NCBI GenBank assembly: GCA_026400815.1 | Contig: JAPLOI010000002.1 | Coordinates: 1-58,371, forward strand | DNA length: 58,371 nt | From: Alphaproteobacteria bacterium | GTDB lineage: Bacteria > Pseudomonadota > Alphaproteobacteria > Acetobacterales > Acetobacteraceae | Reading direction: 5' to 3' | Shown: positions 43,920 to 52,439 of the stretch, one piece after another | Layout of the letters: every line of letters begins with the position of its first letter | Position numbering within the stretch: the stretch's first letter is position 1 | The notes under the pieces: model-generated | Database searches by the model: none | Seen by the model: only the letters and a program-made list of their open reading frames with translations | Told to the model about the DNA's origin: nothing | Position numbers and translations under genes: made by a program

Positions 43920-45673
43920 GCACCTGCGACCCCATCACGCTGGAAATCATCCGCGGCGCCGTCCGCGCCGCCCAGGCCGAGATGGAGGCGCTGCTGGAGC
44001 GCACCGCCATCAGTGCCTTCATCCGCGAAAAGAAGGATTTCTACACCGCCCTGCTGGATGCCGACGGCGTCATGGCGGTCGGCTCCAACGTGCCGGTCTT
44101 CGGCGATGTCTGCGGCCCCGTGCTGAAGAAATTCCCGATCGAGACCATCAAGCCCGGCGACCTCTACTGGTATTCCGATTGCTACGGCAGCCGCGGCGCC
44201 GTCTCCCACACCAACGACCAGGTCTTCCTCGCCCCCGTTTTCGTCAACGGTGAGCGTTGCGCCTTCGTCATGGGCTGGGCCCATTTCTCCGATGTCGGCG
44301 GCCTGCGCCCCGGCTCCATCTCGCCCGATGCCACCGACCATTTCCAGGAAGGCATCATCATCCCGCCCACCAAGCTGATCGACCAGGGCACCACCAACAC
44401 CGCCGCCCTCGATATCTTCTACCGCAACTCCCGCTACCCCGAGACCTGCAAGGGCGATACCCGCGCACTGATGGGCAGCGTGGATCTCGGCGTGCGCCGC
44501 ATGCAGGAAATCGCCACCCGTTTCGGCACCGATATCCTGGCCGACGCCCTGGCCCAGCTCCTCGCCCGCACCGAAGCCCTCGTCCGCCAGCGCCTGCGCG
44601 AAACCTTCCCGGTCGGCACCCACAAATTCACCGATGCGATCGACAGCGACGGCCACGGCACCGGCCCGCTGCACATCCGCTTCGCCCTCACCCGCACCCC
44701 GGATGACCGCTTCATCCTGGACGCATCAGAGACCGACGACCAGGCCCCTGGCCCGGTCAACTACCTCATGAACCCCGACATGCCCGGCACCGCCTTCGCG
44801 CTCACCTTCCTCGGCGGCGATCCCGGCCAGGTCTGCAACGCCGGCGGCGCCCGCGCGCTGGATGAGGTGATCCTGCGCGAAGGCTCCCTGCTCTACCCCC
44901 GCTCCCCCGCCCCCTTGGGCATGCGCGGCATGACCATGATGCGCGTGCTCGCGGCGCTGAACGGCCTCATCAACGTCGCCGGCTCCCCGGCGCCGGCCGC
45001 CCATTCCGCCTACATCATCATCCTCATGCGCGGCACCGCCAACGGCAAACCCTTCCTCCTCAGCGACGGCCTCGGCGTCGGCTACGGCGCCCGCCCCACC
45101 GCCGATGGCATCGACGCGGTCTACTTCGTCGCGCAGGAGAACTACCCGGTCGAGTTCCTCGAACTCGGCTACCCCGTCCGCCTCAACACCTACGCCATAC
45201 ACCGCGACAGCGGTGGCGCCGGCCGCCAGCGCGGCGGCTGCGGCATCATCCGCGAATACGAAGTGCTGGCCGACGAAGCCGTGCTCGCCGTGCGCATCGA
45301 CAGCGTGGTCTGCCCCCCCTGGGGCACCCAGGGCGGCCTCTCCGGCGGCACCGGCCGCGCCATCGTCAACCCCGGCCGCCCCAACGAACGCCTGCTCCGT
45401 CCGCTGTCCGATGGCAACAAGGTCAAGAAGGGCGACATCCTGCGCATCGAAACCGGCGGCGGTGGCGGCCACGGCCACCCCTATGACCGCCCACCCGAAG
45501 CCGTGCTGCAAGACGTGGCCGACGGCTTCGTCTCGGTCGAAGCCGCCGCCCGCCTCTACGGCGTGATCATCCGCGAAGGCGTGCCCGACCCCGCCGCCAC
45601 CGCGGCCGCCCGTGCCACAAGGCCCGCCAGCCGGGCGTTCCATCGCGTTGAATATGTCGACGCACTTGTTTGA
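43916..45673 (+). CDS. hyuB: Hydantoinase B / 5-oxoprolinase beta-type subunit
   Basis: A 585-residue HyuB-family protein, partner of HyuA in ATP-dependent opening of five-membered cyclic amides (N-methylhydantoin, hydantoin, 5-oxoproline or acetone-carboxylase relatives). Signatures are DPITLEIIRGAVRAAQAEME at the start, ERTAISAFIREKKDFYTALL, SHTNDQVFLAPVF, and RDSGGAGRQRGGCGIIREYE followed by the glycine-rich TGGGGGHGHPYDRPPEAV near the end. The length is normal. The GTG start overlaps the ATPase gene. It is separated from hyuA by 156 bases of AT-rich hairpins, unusual in this compact operon. Confidence 0.94.
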   Translation: MSTCDPITLEIIRGAVRAAQAEMEALLERTAISAFIREKKDFYTALLDADGVMAVGSNVPVFGDVCGPVLKKFPIETIKPGDLYWYSDCYGSRGAVSHTNDQVFLAPVFVNGERCAFVMGWAHFSDVGGLRPGSISPDATDHFQEGIIIPPTKLIDQGTTNTAALDIFYRNSRYPETCKGDTRALMGSVDLGVRRMQEIATRFGTDILADALAQLLARTEALVRQRLRETFPVGTHKFTDAIDSDGHGTGPLHIRFALTRTPDDRFILDASETDDQAPGPVNYLMNPDMPGTAFALTFLGGDPGQVCNAGGARALDEVILREGSLLYPRSPAPLGMRGMTMMRVLAALNGLINVAGSPAPAAHSAYIIILMRGTANGKPFLLSDGLGVGYGARPTADGIDAVYFVAQENYPVEFLELGYPVRLNTYAIHRDSGGAGRQRGGCGIIREYEVLADEAVLAVRIDSVVCPPWGTQGGLSGGTGRAIVNPGRPNERLLRPLSDGNKVKKGDILRIETGGGGGHGHPYDRPPEAVLQDVADGFVSVEAAARLYGVIIREGVPDPAATAAARATRPASRAFHRVEYVDALV

Positions 45674-45679
45674 AACAGA

Positions 45680-45798
45680 AAGAAAGAATCTTCTTTTTCT
45701 GAAGAAAAAGAAGCAAAAAGACTTTTGTTCATTTGCGCCCGGCCCTCACGATCAGCAAACGAATAAAGGTTTTTTGGTTCTTTTTTTCAAAAAAGAAC
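45680..45798. repeat. AT-rich hairpin repeat, copy 2, with an additional hairpin, between hyuB and hyuA
   Basis: CTTCTTTTTC (45690-45699) and GAAAAAGAAG (45704-45713) form a perfect 10-bp stem with a TGAA loop, followed by CAAAAAGACTTTTGTTC; this matches the repeat at 14813-14870. A second hairpin, GTTCTTTTTT (45777-45786) with AAAAAAGAAC (45789-45798), lies downstream. The base composition is far from that of the neighbouring genes. Placed inside an operon, it could attenuate or process the transcript between hyuB and hyuA. Confidence 0.75.
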
Positions 45799-45829
45799 AT
45801 CCTTCCTGTCTTCCCGGAAAGCGCCTCCC

Positions 45830-47845
45830 ATGACCTCACTCTCCGTCGCGGTCGACATCGGCGGCACCTTCACCGACGTCACCCTCCAGGATGCCGCCTC
45901 CGGCCAGGCCTGGCGTGCCAAAACGCCCTCGGTCCCATCCGACCCAAGCCTCGCCTTCATCACCGGCGTGCGCCTTGCGCTGGAGGCCGCCGGCCGCCCG
46001 GCGCAGCAGGTTACCCGCGTGCTGCACGGCACCACGGTCGCCACCAACCTCATTCTGGAGGGCAAGGGCGCCACCGCCGCCCTGGTCACCACCGCCGGCT
46101 TCCGCCACGTGCTGGAAATCGGCCGGCAGGACATTCCGCGCCGCGCCAACCTCTATTCCTGGATCAAGCCCGCCCGCCCCGTGCCGCCCTCCCGCATCCT
46201 GGAAGTGGTGGAGCGCGTCGGCCCCGGCGGCAGCGTCGTCACCCCGCTTGATGAGGCCTCGGTGGCTGAAGCCGCCGAAGCCTGCCGCCGCCTCGGCGTC
46301 TCCGCCGTCGGCGTCTGCCTGCTGCACAGCTTCGCCCACCCGGCGCATGAACTGCGCGTGGCCGAGTTGCTGCGCGCCGCCCTGCCCGGAATCGCCGTCA
46401 CCGCCTCGGTGGATGTGCTGCCCGTGGTGCGCGAATACGAACGCAGCCTGGCCACCATCCTCAACGCCAGCGTCATGCCCGCCGTCTCCACCTATGTCGC
46501 CCGGCTGGAACAGCGCCTGGCAGAGGAAGGCATCGCCGCCCCGCTGCTGCTGATGCAATCGAATGGCGGCGTCGCAGGGGCTGCCACCATCCGCCGCGCC
46601 CCCGCCGTCACCGCGCTGTCCGGCCCCGCCGCCGGCGTGGTGGGCGCGCTGCAGGTCGCCCAGGTGGCCGGGATCGGCAACATCATCACCGTCGATATCG
46701 GCGGCACCAGCGCCGATATCTGCCTGATCAAGGATGGCCGGATCGGCCTCACCCAGCAGGGCCGCGTCGGCGAATGGCCACTGCCCCTGCCGATGGTAGA
46801 CATGATCACGGTCGGCGCCGGCGGCGGCTCCATCGGCCGCGTGGCGGATGGCGCCCTCACCGTCGGCCCCGCCAGCGCGGGCGCGGAACCCGGGCCAGCC
46901 TGCTACGGCCGCGGCGGCACGCTCGCCACCACCACCGACGCGCATGTCGCCCTCGGCCACCTGCCCCCTTCGCTGCTCAATGGCCGCATGACGCTGGACA
47001 CGGGCAAGGCCGAAGCCGCCATCCAGGCCAACGTCGCCACCCCGCTCGGCCTGCCCCTGCACGAAGCCGCCCGCGGCATGCTGGCGATCCTGGACAGCAA
47101 CATGGTCGGCGCAATCCGCGTGGTCAGCGTCGAACGCGGGCACGACCCGCGGGACTTCGCCCTGGTCGCCTTCGGCGGCGCCGGCCCGCTGCATGGCTGT
47201 GCGCTCGCCGACCTGCTCGGCATCACCCGCGTGCTGGTCCCCCCCGCCCCCGGCGTGCTCTGCGCCGAAGGCCTGCTCGCCGCCAACATGCGCACCGAAT
47301 TCCACCGCACCCTGCCCACCGCCGGCCTGCCGCCGGATGGCACCGCGCTCGCCGTCCTCGCCGCCCTGCACGCCGACGCCCAGGCCTGGTTCGCCGCCGA
47401 ACAGGTGCCGGAGACGGATCGCCGCACAGAGGAAATGGCCCTGCTGCGCTACGAAGGCCAGGGCAGCGAGCTCACCGTCCCCTGGTCCGGCACCGTCGCC
47501 GCCACGGTGGAAGGCTTCGCCGCCGCCCACAAGGCGCTCTATGGCTTCACGCTCGATGCCCCCGGGGAACTCGTCACCCTGCGCGTGGAAGCCATCGGCC
47601 GCCTGCCAGACCCGGTCATGCCCCAGCTCGGCGCCCTGCCCGCCCCCACGCCCGCCAGCCACCGCACCGTCCATTTCGCTGCCGGAACGCGGGAAACCCC
47701 GGTGTTCGACCGCGCTACCCTCGGCGCCGGCCTGCGCCTGCCCGGCCCCGCCATCGTCACCCAGCTCGATGCCACCACCCTCGTCCCCGCCGGCTGGACC
47801 ATCGCGATGCACCCCTCCGGCGCCATGATCCTGGAACGCGCCTAG
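45830..47845 (+). CDS. hyuA: Hydantoinase A / 5-oxoprolinase alpha-type subunit
   Basis: A 671-residue ATPase-fold subunit that phosphorylates or activates the cyclic amide. Its two actin-like phosphate motifs are AVDIGGTFTDVTLQDAA near the N-terminus and TVDIGGTSADICLIKDG in the middle. VLHGTTVATNLILEGKGA, LMQSNGGVAGA, LSGPAAGVVGAL, VGAGGGSIG and LVAFGGAGPLHGCALAD are family blocks, and the length is standard. It acts with HyuB. The permease gene starts three bases after the stop. The substrate is unknown; N-methylhydantoin is suggested by the sarcosine-oxidase-like gene nearby. Confidence 0.94.
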   Translation: MTSLSVAVDIGGTFTDVTLQDAASGQAWRAKTPSVPSDPSLAFITGVRLALEAAGRPAQQVTRVLHGTTVATNLILEGKGATAALVTTAGFRHVLEIGRQDIPRRANLYSWIKPARPVPPSRILEVVERVGPGGSVVTPLDEASVAEAAEACRRLGVSAVGVCLLHSFAHPAHELRVAELLRAALPGIAVTASVDVLPVVREYERSLATILNASVMPAVSTYVARLEQRLAEEGIAAPLLLMQSNGGVAGAATIRRAPAVTALSGPAAGVVGALQVAQVAGIGNIITVDIGGTSADICLIKDGRIGLTQQGRVGEWPLPLPMVDMITVGAGGGSIGRVADGALTVGPASAGAEPGPACYGRGGTLATTTDAHVALGHLPPSLLNGRMTLDTGKAEAAIQANVATPLGLPLHEAARGMLAILDSNMVGAIRVVSVERGHDPRDFALVAFGGAGPLHGCALADLLGITRVLVPPAPGVLCAEGLLAANMRTEFHRTLPTAGLPPDGTALAVLAALHADAQAWFAAEQVPETDRRTEEMALLRYEGQGSELTVPWSGTVAATVEGFAAAHKALYGFTLDAPGELVTLRVEAIGRLPDPVMPQLGALPAPTPASHRTVHFAAGTRETPVFDRATLGAGLRLPGPAIVTQLDATTLVPAGWTIAMHPSGAMILERA

Positions 47846-47847
47846 AC

Positions 47848-48663
47848 GTGTCCGCCGTCCGCCCCGCGCCCCGGCAGCGCCGCCACACCGGCCGAACGCT
47901 GCTGGAAGTCGCCGCCTTCGCCGCGATCGCCGTGGCACTCGCATGGCTCGTCGTGCGCGGCGCCGGCGCCATGCCCTATCGCTGGCAATGGGAACGCGTG
48001 CCCAGCTACCTCTACAAAACCTATGACGGCGCCTTCTATCCCGGCCCGCTGCTGCGCGGCCTCGGCGTCACGCTCTGGATCTCCGCCGCCGCCTTCGCCA
48101 CCACGCTGGCCGCCGGCCTCGCCGCCGCCATGCTCGCCCTCTCCCCGTCGCCGGTCGGAAGGGCACTATCGCGCGGCTATGTGGAGCTGGTGCGCAACAC
48201 GCCGCTGCTGGTGCAGATCTACCTGTTCTACTTCGTCCTCGCCCCCATCCTCGGCATCGGGCGGGAGGCCACGGGCATCCTCGCCCTCGGCCTGTTCGAA
48301 GGCGCCTTCGCGGCCGAGATCATCCGCGCCGGCATCGCCGCCGTGCCGCGCGGCCAGCGCGAGGCCGCGGAAAGCCTCGGCCTCTCCCCCTGGCGCGTGC
48401 AGCGCCACGTCATCCTGCCGCAGGCGCTGCGCATCGTGCTGCCGCCGCTGGCCTCGCTCGCCATCAGCCTCGTCAAGCATTCCGCCATCGTAAGTGCCAT
48501 CGCCATCTTCGATCTCGCCAACGAGGCCCGCTCGATCATCGCGGACACCTTCCTCACCTTCGAGATTTGGCTCACAATCGCCGCCATCTACCTGGTCGTC
48601 ACCCTCATCCTGTCCGGCCTCGCCCAGCTCCTGGAGCGGCGGCTCGCGACCGGACGCCACTGA
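47848..48663 (+). CDS. Polar amino-acid ABC transporter permease (HisM/GlnP type)
   Basis: A 271-residue inner-membrane permease. LLRGLGVTLWISAAAFATTL opens the transmembrane domain, YVELVRNTPLLVQIYLFYF is the family signature, and the EAA loop is GQREAAESLGLSPWRVQRHV. The GTG start lies two bases after the hyuA stop; the longer frame on the same strand is a hyuA shadow. It is paired with a second permease at 49385-50341, as in systems with two different permeases. No ATPase gene of this class is in the window. Confidence 0.92.
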   Translation: MSAVRPAPRQRRHTGRTLLEVAAFAAIAVALAWLVVRGAGAMPYRWQWERVPSYLYKTYDGAFYPGPLLRGLGVTLWISAAAFATTLAAGLAAAMLALSPSPVGRALSRGYVELVRNTPLLVQIYLFYFVLAPILGIGREATGILALGLFEGAFAAEIIRAGIAAVPRGQREAAESLGLSPWRVQRHVILPQALRIVLPPLASLAISLVKHSAIVSAIAIFDLANEARSIIADTFLTFEIWLTIAAIYLVVTLILSGLAQLLERRLATGRH

Positions 48664-48674
48664 AAGCATCCCGC

Positions 48675-49478
48675 ATGAAGCGCCGCTCCCTCCTGCTCGC
48701 CACCCCCGCCCTGATCCTCGCCGCCCCCGCCCTCGCCCAGGCCCCCGCCGCCATGGTGGACGAGGTGAAGAAGCGCGGCGTGCTGCGCTCCGGCCTGTCC
48801 ACCTTCGTGCCCTGGGCCATGCGCGACAAGAACGGCGGCCTGATCGGCTTCGAGCTGGATGTCGCCCGCCGCCTCGCCGAAGACTGGGGCGTGAAGCACG
48901 AGCCGGTGCCCACCGCGTGGGACGGCATCATCCCCGCCCTGCTGGCTGGCAATTTCGATGCGATCATCGGCGGCATGACAGTCACGCCCCAGCGCGAAGC
49001 CAGCGTGGACTTCACGGAGGCCTATTCCTTCACCGGCGTGCACTTCGCCGCCAACAAGAAGGTCGCCCCCGGCCTCACCGCCATGGAGGGCCTGAACAAG
49101 CCCAGCATCACGCTCGCCGCCCGCCGCGGCACCAACGCCGCTACCGTGGTGCAGCAGATGCTGCCGCTGGCCACCCTGCGCCAGTTCGACGACGACGCCC
49201 AGGCGCTGCAGGAAGTGCTGAACGGCAACGCCGCCGCCTGGTTCACCTCCACCCCCAAGCCCGCCTTCGCCGTGCTGGACAACCCGGACACGCTGTACCT
49301 CCCGGTCGCCAAGCCCGTCGTCGGCCAGCGTGATGCCATGGCGCTGCGCAAGGGCGACACCAAGTCCGTCGCCGCGCTCAACGAATGGATCGCCGCCCGC
49401 AAGGCCGATGGCTTCCTGGCCGAGCGCTTCAGCTACTGGTTCGAGAAGCGCGACTGGCGCGCCCTGGTGCAAAGCTGA
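48675..49478 (+). CDS. Polar amino-acid ABC transporter substrate-binding protein (family 3)
   Basis: A 267-residue periplasmic receptor with signal MKRRSLLLATPALILAAPAL (cleavage near LAQ-AP). Family-3 blocks are seen: VKKRGVLRSGLSTFVPWAM, IGFELDVARRLAEDWGV, WDGIIPALLAGNFDAIIGGM and TPQREASVDFTEAY. It likely binds an amino acid or amide derived from, or fed to, HyuAB. It lies between the two permease genes in the hyu operon, 11 bases after the first. Confidence 0.93.
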   Translation: MKRRSLLLATPALILAAPALAQAPAAMVDEVKKRGVLRSGLSTFVPWAMRDKNGGLIGFELDVARRLAEDWGVKHEPVPTAWDGIIPALLAGNFDAIIGGMTVTPQREASVDFTEAYSFTGVHFAANKKVAPGLTAMEGLNKPSITLAARRGTNAATVVQQMLPLATLRQFDDDAQALQEVLNGNAAAWFTSTPKPAFAVLDNPDTLYLPVAKPVVGQRDAMALRKGDTKSVAALNEWIAARKADGFLAERFSYWFEKRDWRALVQS

Positions 49479-50341
49479 AGCGCCATAAACTAGGCTGGCT
49501 GGACGCCGCGCTGCTTCTCCTGCTCGCGGCGGCCGCCTTCCTGATCGCCTGGCGCGTCCAGGCGGTGCTCAACTACCGCTGGAACTGGGCGCCGATCCCC
49601 AACTGGATCATCCGCTGGGATGCGGAGCGTGGCTGGGTGGCCAACCTGCTGCTGCAGGGGCTGCTAAACACGCTGCGCCTCGCCCTCTGGGGCATGCTGC
49701 TCGCCACCCTCTTCGGCCTCGTCGTCGGGCTTGCCCGCACGGCGCGGTCGCTGCTGCCGCGCCTGCTGGCCGGCAGCTACGTGGAGCTGATGCGCAACAC
49801 CCCGCCGCTGGTGCTCATCTTCGTCGGCTACTTCTTCGTCTCCAGCCAGATCATGCCGCTGCTGGGCATCGATGCCTTCCTGGCCTCCGCCTCGCCCGGC
49901 ACGCTGGCCGCGGTCTCGTTCGGCTTCGGCGACCCGCGCCTGCTCAAGAACTTCCTCTCCGCCCTCATCGTGCTGGCCCTGTTCGAAGGCGCCTATATCG
50001 CGGAGATCCTGCGCGCCGGCATCCAGTCCATCCCGAAGGGCCAGTGGGAAGCCGCCGCCGCGCTTGGCCTCACGCGCACTCAGATCATGCGCACCGTCAT
50101 CCTGCCCCAGGCCCTGTCGCGCATGCTGCCGCCCTTCGCCGGGCAGTTCATCTCGCTCATCAAGGACAGTTCGATCGTCTCGCTGATCTCGGTGCAGGAC
50201 CTCACCTTCATGGCCAACGACATCGCGGTCTCCACCGGCCGCGTGTTCGAAACCTGGATCACCGCCTCGGCCTTCTACCTCGTGCTCTGCCTCGGCCTCT
50301 CGCTCGCCTTCCGCCGCCTGGAGCGCCGCGCCACAGGCTAG
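49385..50341 (+). CDS. Polar amino-acid ABC transporter permease (second subunit)
   Basis: Permease of the HisQ/GlnP type with a longer periplasmic insert. LDAALLLLLAAAAFLIAWRV is the first helix, SYVELMRNTPPLVLIFVGYF the signature, and the EAA loop is GQWEAAAALGLTRTQIMRTV. The start is uncertain: ATG at 49385 adds 30 unlikely residues that overlap the binding-protein gene, while the protein more naturally begins near LKRHKLGW at 49475, where only CTG is available (CTGA overlap with the previous stop). Its stop overlaps the convergent oxidase gene's stop (shared CTAG). Confidence 0.88.
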   Translation: MDRRPQGRWLPGRALQLLVREARLARPGAKLKRHKLGWLDAALLLLLAAAAFLIAWRVQAVLNYRWNWAPIPNWIIRWDAERGWVANLLLQGLLNTLRLALWGMLLATLFGLVVGLARTARSLLPRLLAGSYVELMRNTPPLVLIFVGYFFVSSQIMPLLGIDAFLASASPGTLAAVSFGFGDPRLLKNFLSALIVLALFEGAYIAEILRAGIQSIPKGQWEAAAALGLTRTQIMRTVILPQALSRMLPPFAGQFISLIKDSSIVSLISVQDLTFMANDIAVSTGRVFETWITASAFYLVLCLGLSLAFRRLERRATG

Positions 50342-51444
50342 GCCGGCTCGCTCAGCCGCCCCGAGAGATACGCCGTCACCTCATCCGCCGGCCGCACCCC
50401 CGTCACGCCCTCGGCTAGCGTTTCCCCGATCAGCGCCGCCAGCTTGAACCCATGCCCGGAACACGGGCTCGCCAGCCACCCGCGCGCACCCAACGGCCGC
50501 ACTGCGAAGCGCTCGTCATCGGTCACGGCATAGAAGCAGGATTTCGCCTCCACCAACCGATAGCGCTCGAACCCCGCGATCGCCATCGCACCGGCCTCCA
50601 TCAGCGCCGCCAGCCGGTCCTGGTCCACCACCCGCGGCCCATCAGGATCACCGGCAAAGGTATGCGAGTAATCCCCGATCTTCAGCCGCGTCCCCGCCAG
50701 CGGCGGCAGCACATAGGCCCCACCCGCCGCCCCCGGCAGCCGGTTCAGCAACAGGGGCGCCTTCGCCCAGGCCGCCTCCATATCCGCCGGCGGCTCCAGA
50801 TAGGCGACCGTCTGCAAGGAAGCCCGCGGGTTCTCCGGCAGTGCCCCCAGCAGCCGGTCCACCCAGGCCCCGGCCGCCACCACCACCGCATCGCCTTCCC
50901 ACTCATCCAGCCGCCCGCGCTCGGCATCCACCCGCGCCACTCGCGTATGCGGCCGCAATTCCACGCCGTTCGCCGCCAGATGCGCCGCCAGCCCCGCCAC
51001 GATCCGGTCCGCCAGCAGCAGCCCCGCCCCCTGCGTCTCCACCACCCGCAGCAACCCCTCAGGGTTCACCATCGGCAGGTCGCGCGCCACCTCGTCCATC
51101 GGCACATCGCGAAACGGCACGCCCATCCGCGACAGCGAATCGCTCACCGGCCCGTACCAGTCGAACGCCATCCGCAGGCAATAGGTCGCCGGCGCCGCCA
51201 CATAGTGGCTGGTGCCCAGATCCTCCCACAGCCGCCCCCAGGCCGCGAACGCCGCCGGCATCATCAGCGCATAGCCACGCATCGCCCCATAGGCATGCCG
51301 AATGATCCGGTGCGAGTCATACGAAGAGGAAACCGGGTTCGGGGTCGTACCCTGGTCGAACACCGTCACGTCATGCCCACGCCGCCGCAGCGCCCAGGCG
51401 GTGCACAGCCCCATCACCCCCGCGCCGAGCACACCAATCTTCAT
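50338..51444 (-). CDS. FAD-dependent amine oxidase, monomeric sarcosine oxidase/SolA type
   Basis: A 368-residue flavoenzyme that oxidises secondary (N-methyl) amino acids. The Rossmann motif is GAGVMG (7-12). SHRIIRHAYG supplies the active-site Arg region. KSCFYAVTDD places Cys303 exactly where sarcosine oxidases bind FAD covalently, and SGHGFK (329-334) is the family's catalytic segment with Lys334. The substrate could be sarcosine, N-methyltryptophan, pipecolate or similar. It is the last gene of a three-gene overlapping operon, ATGA-linked to the amidohydrolase. Confidence 0.9.
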   Translation of the reverse strand: MKIGVLGAGVMGLCTAWALRRRGHDVTVFDQGTTPNPVSSSYDSHRIIRHAYGAMRGYALMMPAAFAAWGRLWEDLGTSHYVAAPATYCLRMAFDWYGPVSDSLSRMGVPFRDVPMDEVARDLPMVNPEGLLRVVETQGAGLLLADRIVAGLAAHLAANGVELRPHTRVARVDAERGRLDEWEGDAVVVAAGAWVDRLLGALPENPRASLQTVAYLEPPADMEAAWAKAPLLLNRLPGAAGGAYVLPPLAGTRLKIGDYSHTFAGDPDGPRVVDQDRLAALMEAGAMAIAGFERYRLVEAKSCFYAVTDDERFAVRPLGARGWLASPCSGHGFKLAALIGETLAEGVTGVRPADEVTAYLSGRLSEPA

Positions 51445-52439
51445 CCCGCCCGCCGCGCCGCGTTCTTCGCCAGCGTCGCCAGCACCGTGCCCGAAGCCAC
51501 CATCGCCCGCTCCGCCTCCGAAATCCGCGCCTCGCGCAAGGCACGCGAACACACGTCAGAGGTGAAGATCGGATAATCCGTCCCGAACATCACCCGCTCC
51601 GCCCCCAGCACCGTCACCGCCATCTCCAGCGCCCGCGGCCCCAGCGAGGCGCAGTCGAACACGATCTCCCCCAGCATCTCCGAAGGCCGCGGTGCTGCGG
51701 GATCGCGCGTCATCACGATGTGGTCCATCCGCTCCACCACGAACGGGAACGTCCCACCCAAATTCACCACCTGCCAGGTGACATGCGGATAGCGCTGCAG
51801 CGCCCCCGAATGCATCAAGGAGATCAACGCATGCGTAATCCCCGCATGCAGCTCGATGGTCGAAGCCCGGTGCATCGCCAGATCCGGCCAGGGCTTCTTC
51901 TCCAGGCTCTCGTCATGCCGCTGCCCGGGATGCAGCATCAGATGCGCGCCCACCTCGTCGGCCGCCTCCAGCACCGGCGCCAGCGCCTCCACCCCCGCCA
52001 GCGAATGGAAATAGTTGCTGGGAATGATCGCACCCACATGCCCCAGCTTGCGCACCGCCCGGTGCAACTCCTCGGCCGACCGCTCCAGATCCGCCAGCGG
52101 CAACCCCGCCAACGCCGCGAACCGGTCCGGATGCGCCCGGCACGTCTCGCCCAACTCTTCATTCACCTCGCGCACCAGGTCGAGCGATTCCCCGATCGGC
52201 AGCACATCCGGCCCCAGCGCCCCGGGAAAGGTGATCAACTGCCTGTCGGTCCCCTGCCCATCCATCCACGCCAGCCGCTCCGCCAGGGAGACGAACCCGC
52301 CCACCAGCGGAAACGCGCTGGTCGGCGTCACCATCCAGCGCTGCCCGTCGCGCAGCTCCACCTTCGGCACGCCCGCGCGCGCCGCCATGTGGCGGAACAG
52401 CGTCTCGCCGTAGAAATGCGCGTGCGTGTCGAAGATCAC
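51441..52439 (-). CDS. Amidohydrolase family protein (ACMSD-like)
   Basis: A 332-residue metal-dependent TIM-barrel hydrolase/decarboxylase. The N-terminal FDTHAHF gives the HxH metal pair (residues 6 and 8). HLMLHPGQRHDE and MFGTDYPIF carry the His and the late Asp. This is the aminocarboxymuconate-semialdehyde decarboxylase/amidohydrolase_2 group, which includes decarboxylases and hydrolases, so the reaction is open. The GTG start overlaps the upstream oxygenase stop (GTGA) and was chosen over a longer frame. Its stop overlaps the oxidase start. Confidence 0.88.
   Translation of the reverse strand: MIFDTHAHFYGETLFRHMAARAGVPKVELRDGQRWMVTPTSAFPLVGGFVSLAERLAWMDGQGTDRQLITFPGALGPDVLPIGESLDLVREVNEELGETCRAHPDRFAALAGLPLADLERSAEELHRAVRKLGHVGAIIPSNYFHSLAGVEALAPVLEAADEVGAHLMLHPGQRHDESLEKKPWPDLAMHRASTIELHAGITHALISLMHSGALQRYPHVTWQVVNLGGTFPFVVERMDHIVMTRDPAAPRPSEMLGEIVFDCASLGPRALEMAVTVLGAERVMFGTDYPIFTSDVCSRALREARISEAERAMVASGTVLATLAKNAARRAG

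Noticed and set aside
46774-47847. Upstream extension of the first amino-acid permease frame
   Set aside because: It is a Pro/Arg-rich shadow of hyuA; GTG at 47848 gives a normal permease start.
45836-47944. 702-residue open frame on the minus strand opposite hyuA
   Set aside because: It is the antisense shadow of a GC-rich gene: Gly/Ala/Asp-rich with no domain. The plus-strand frame has all HyuA motifs.
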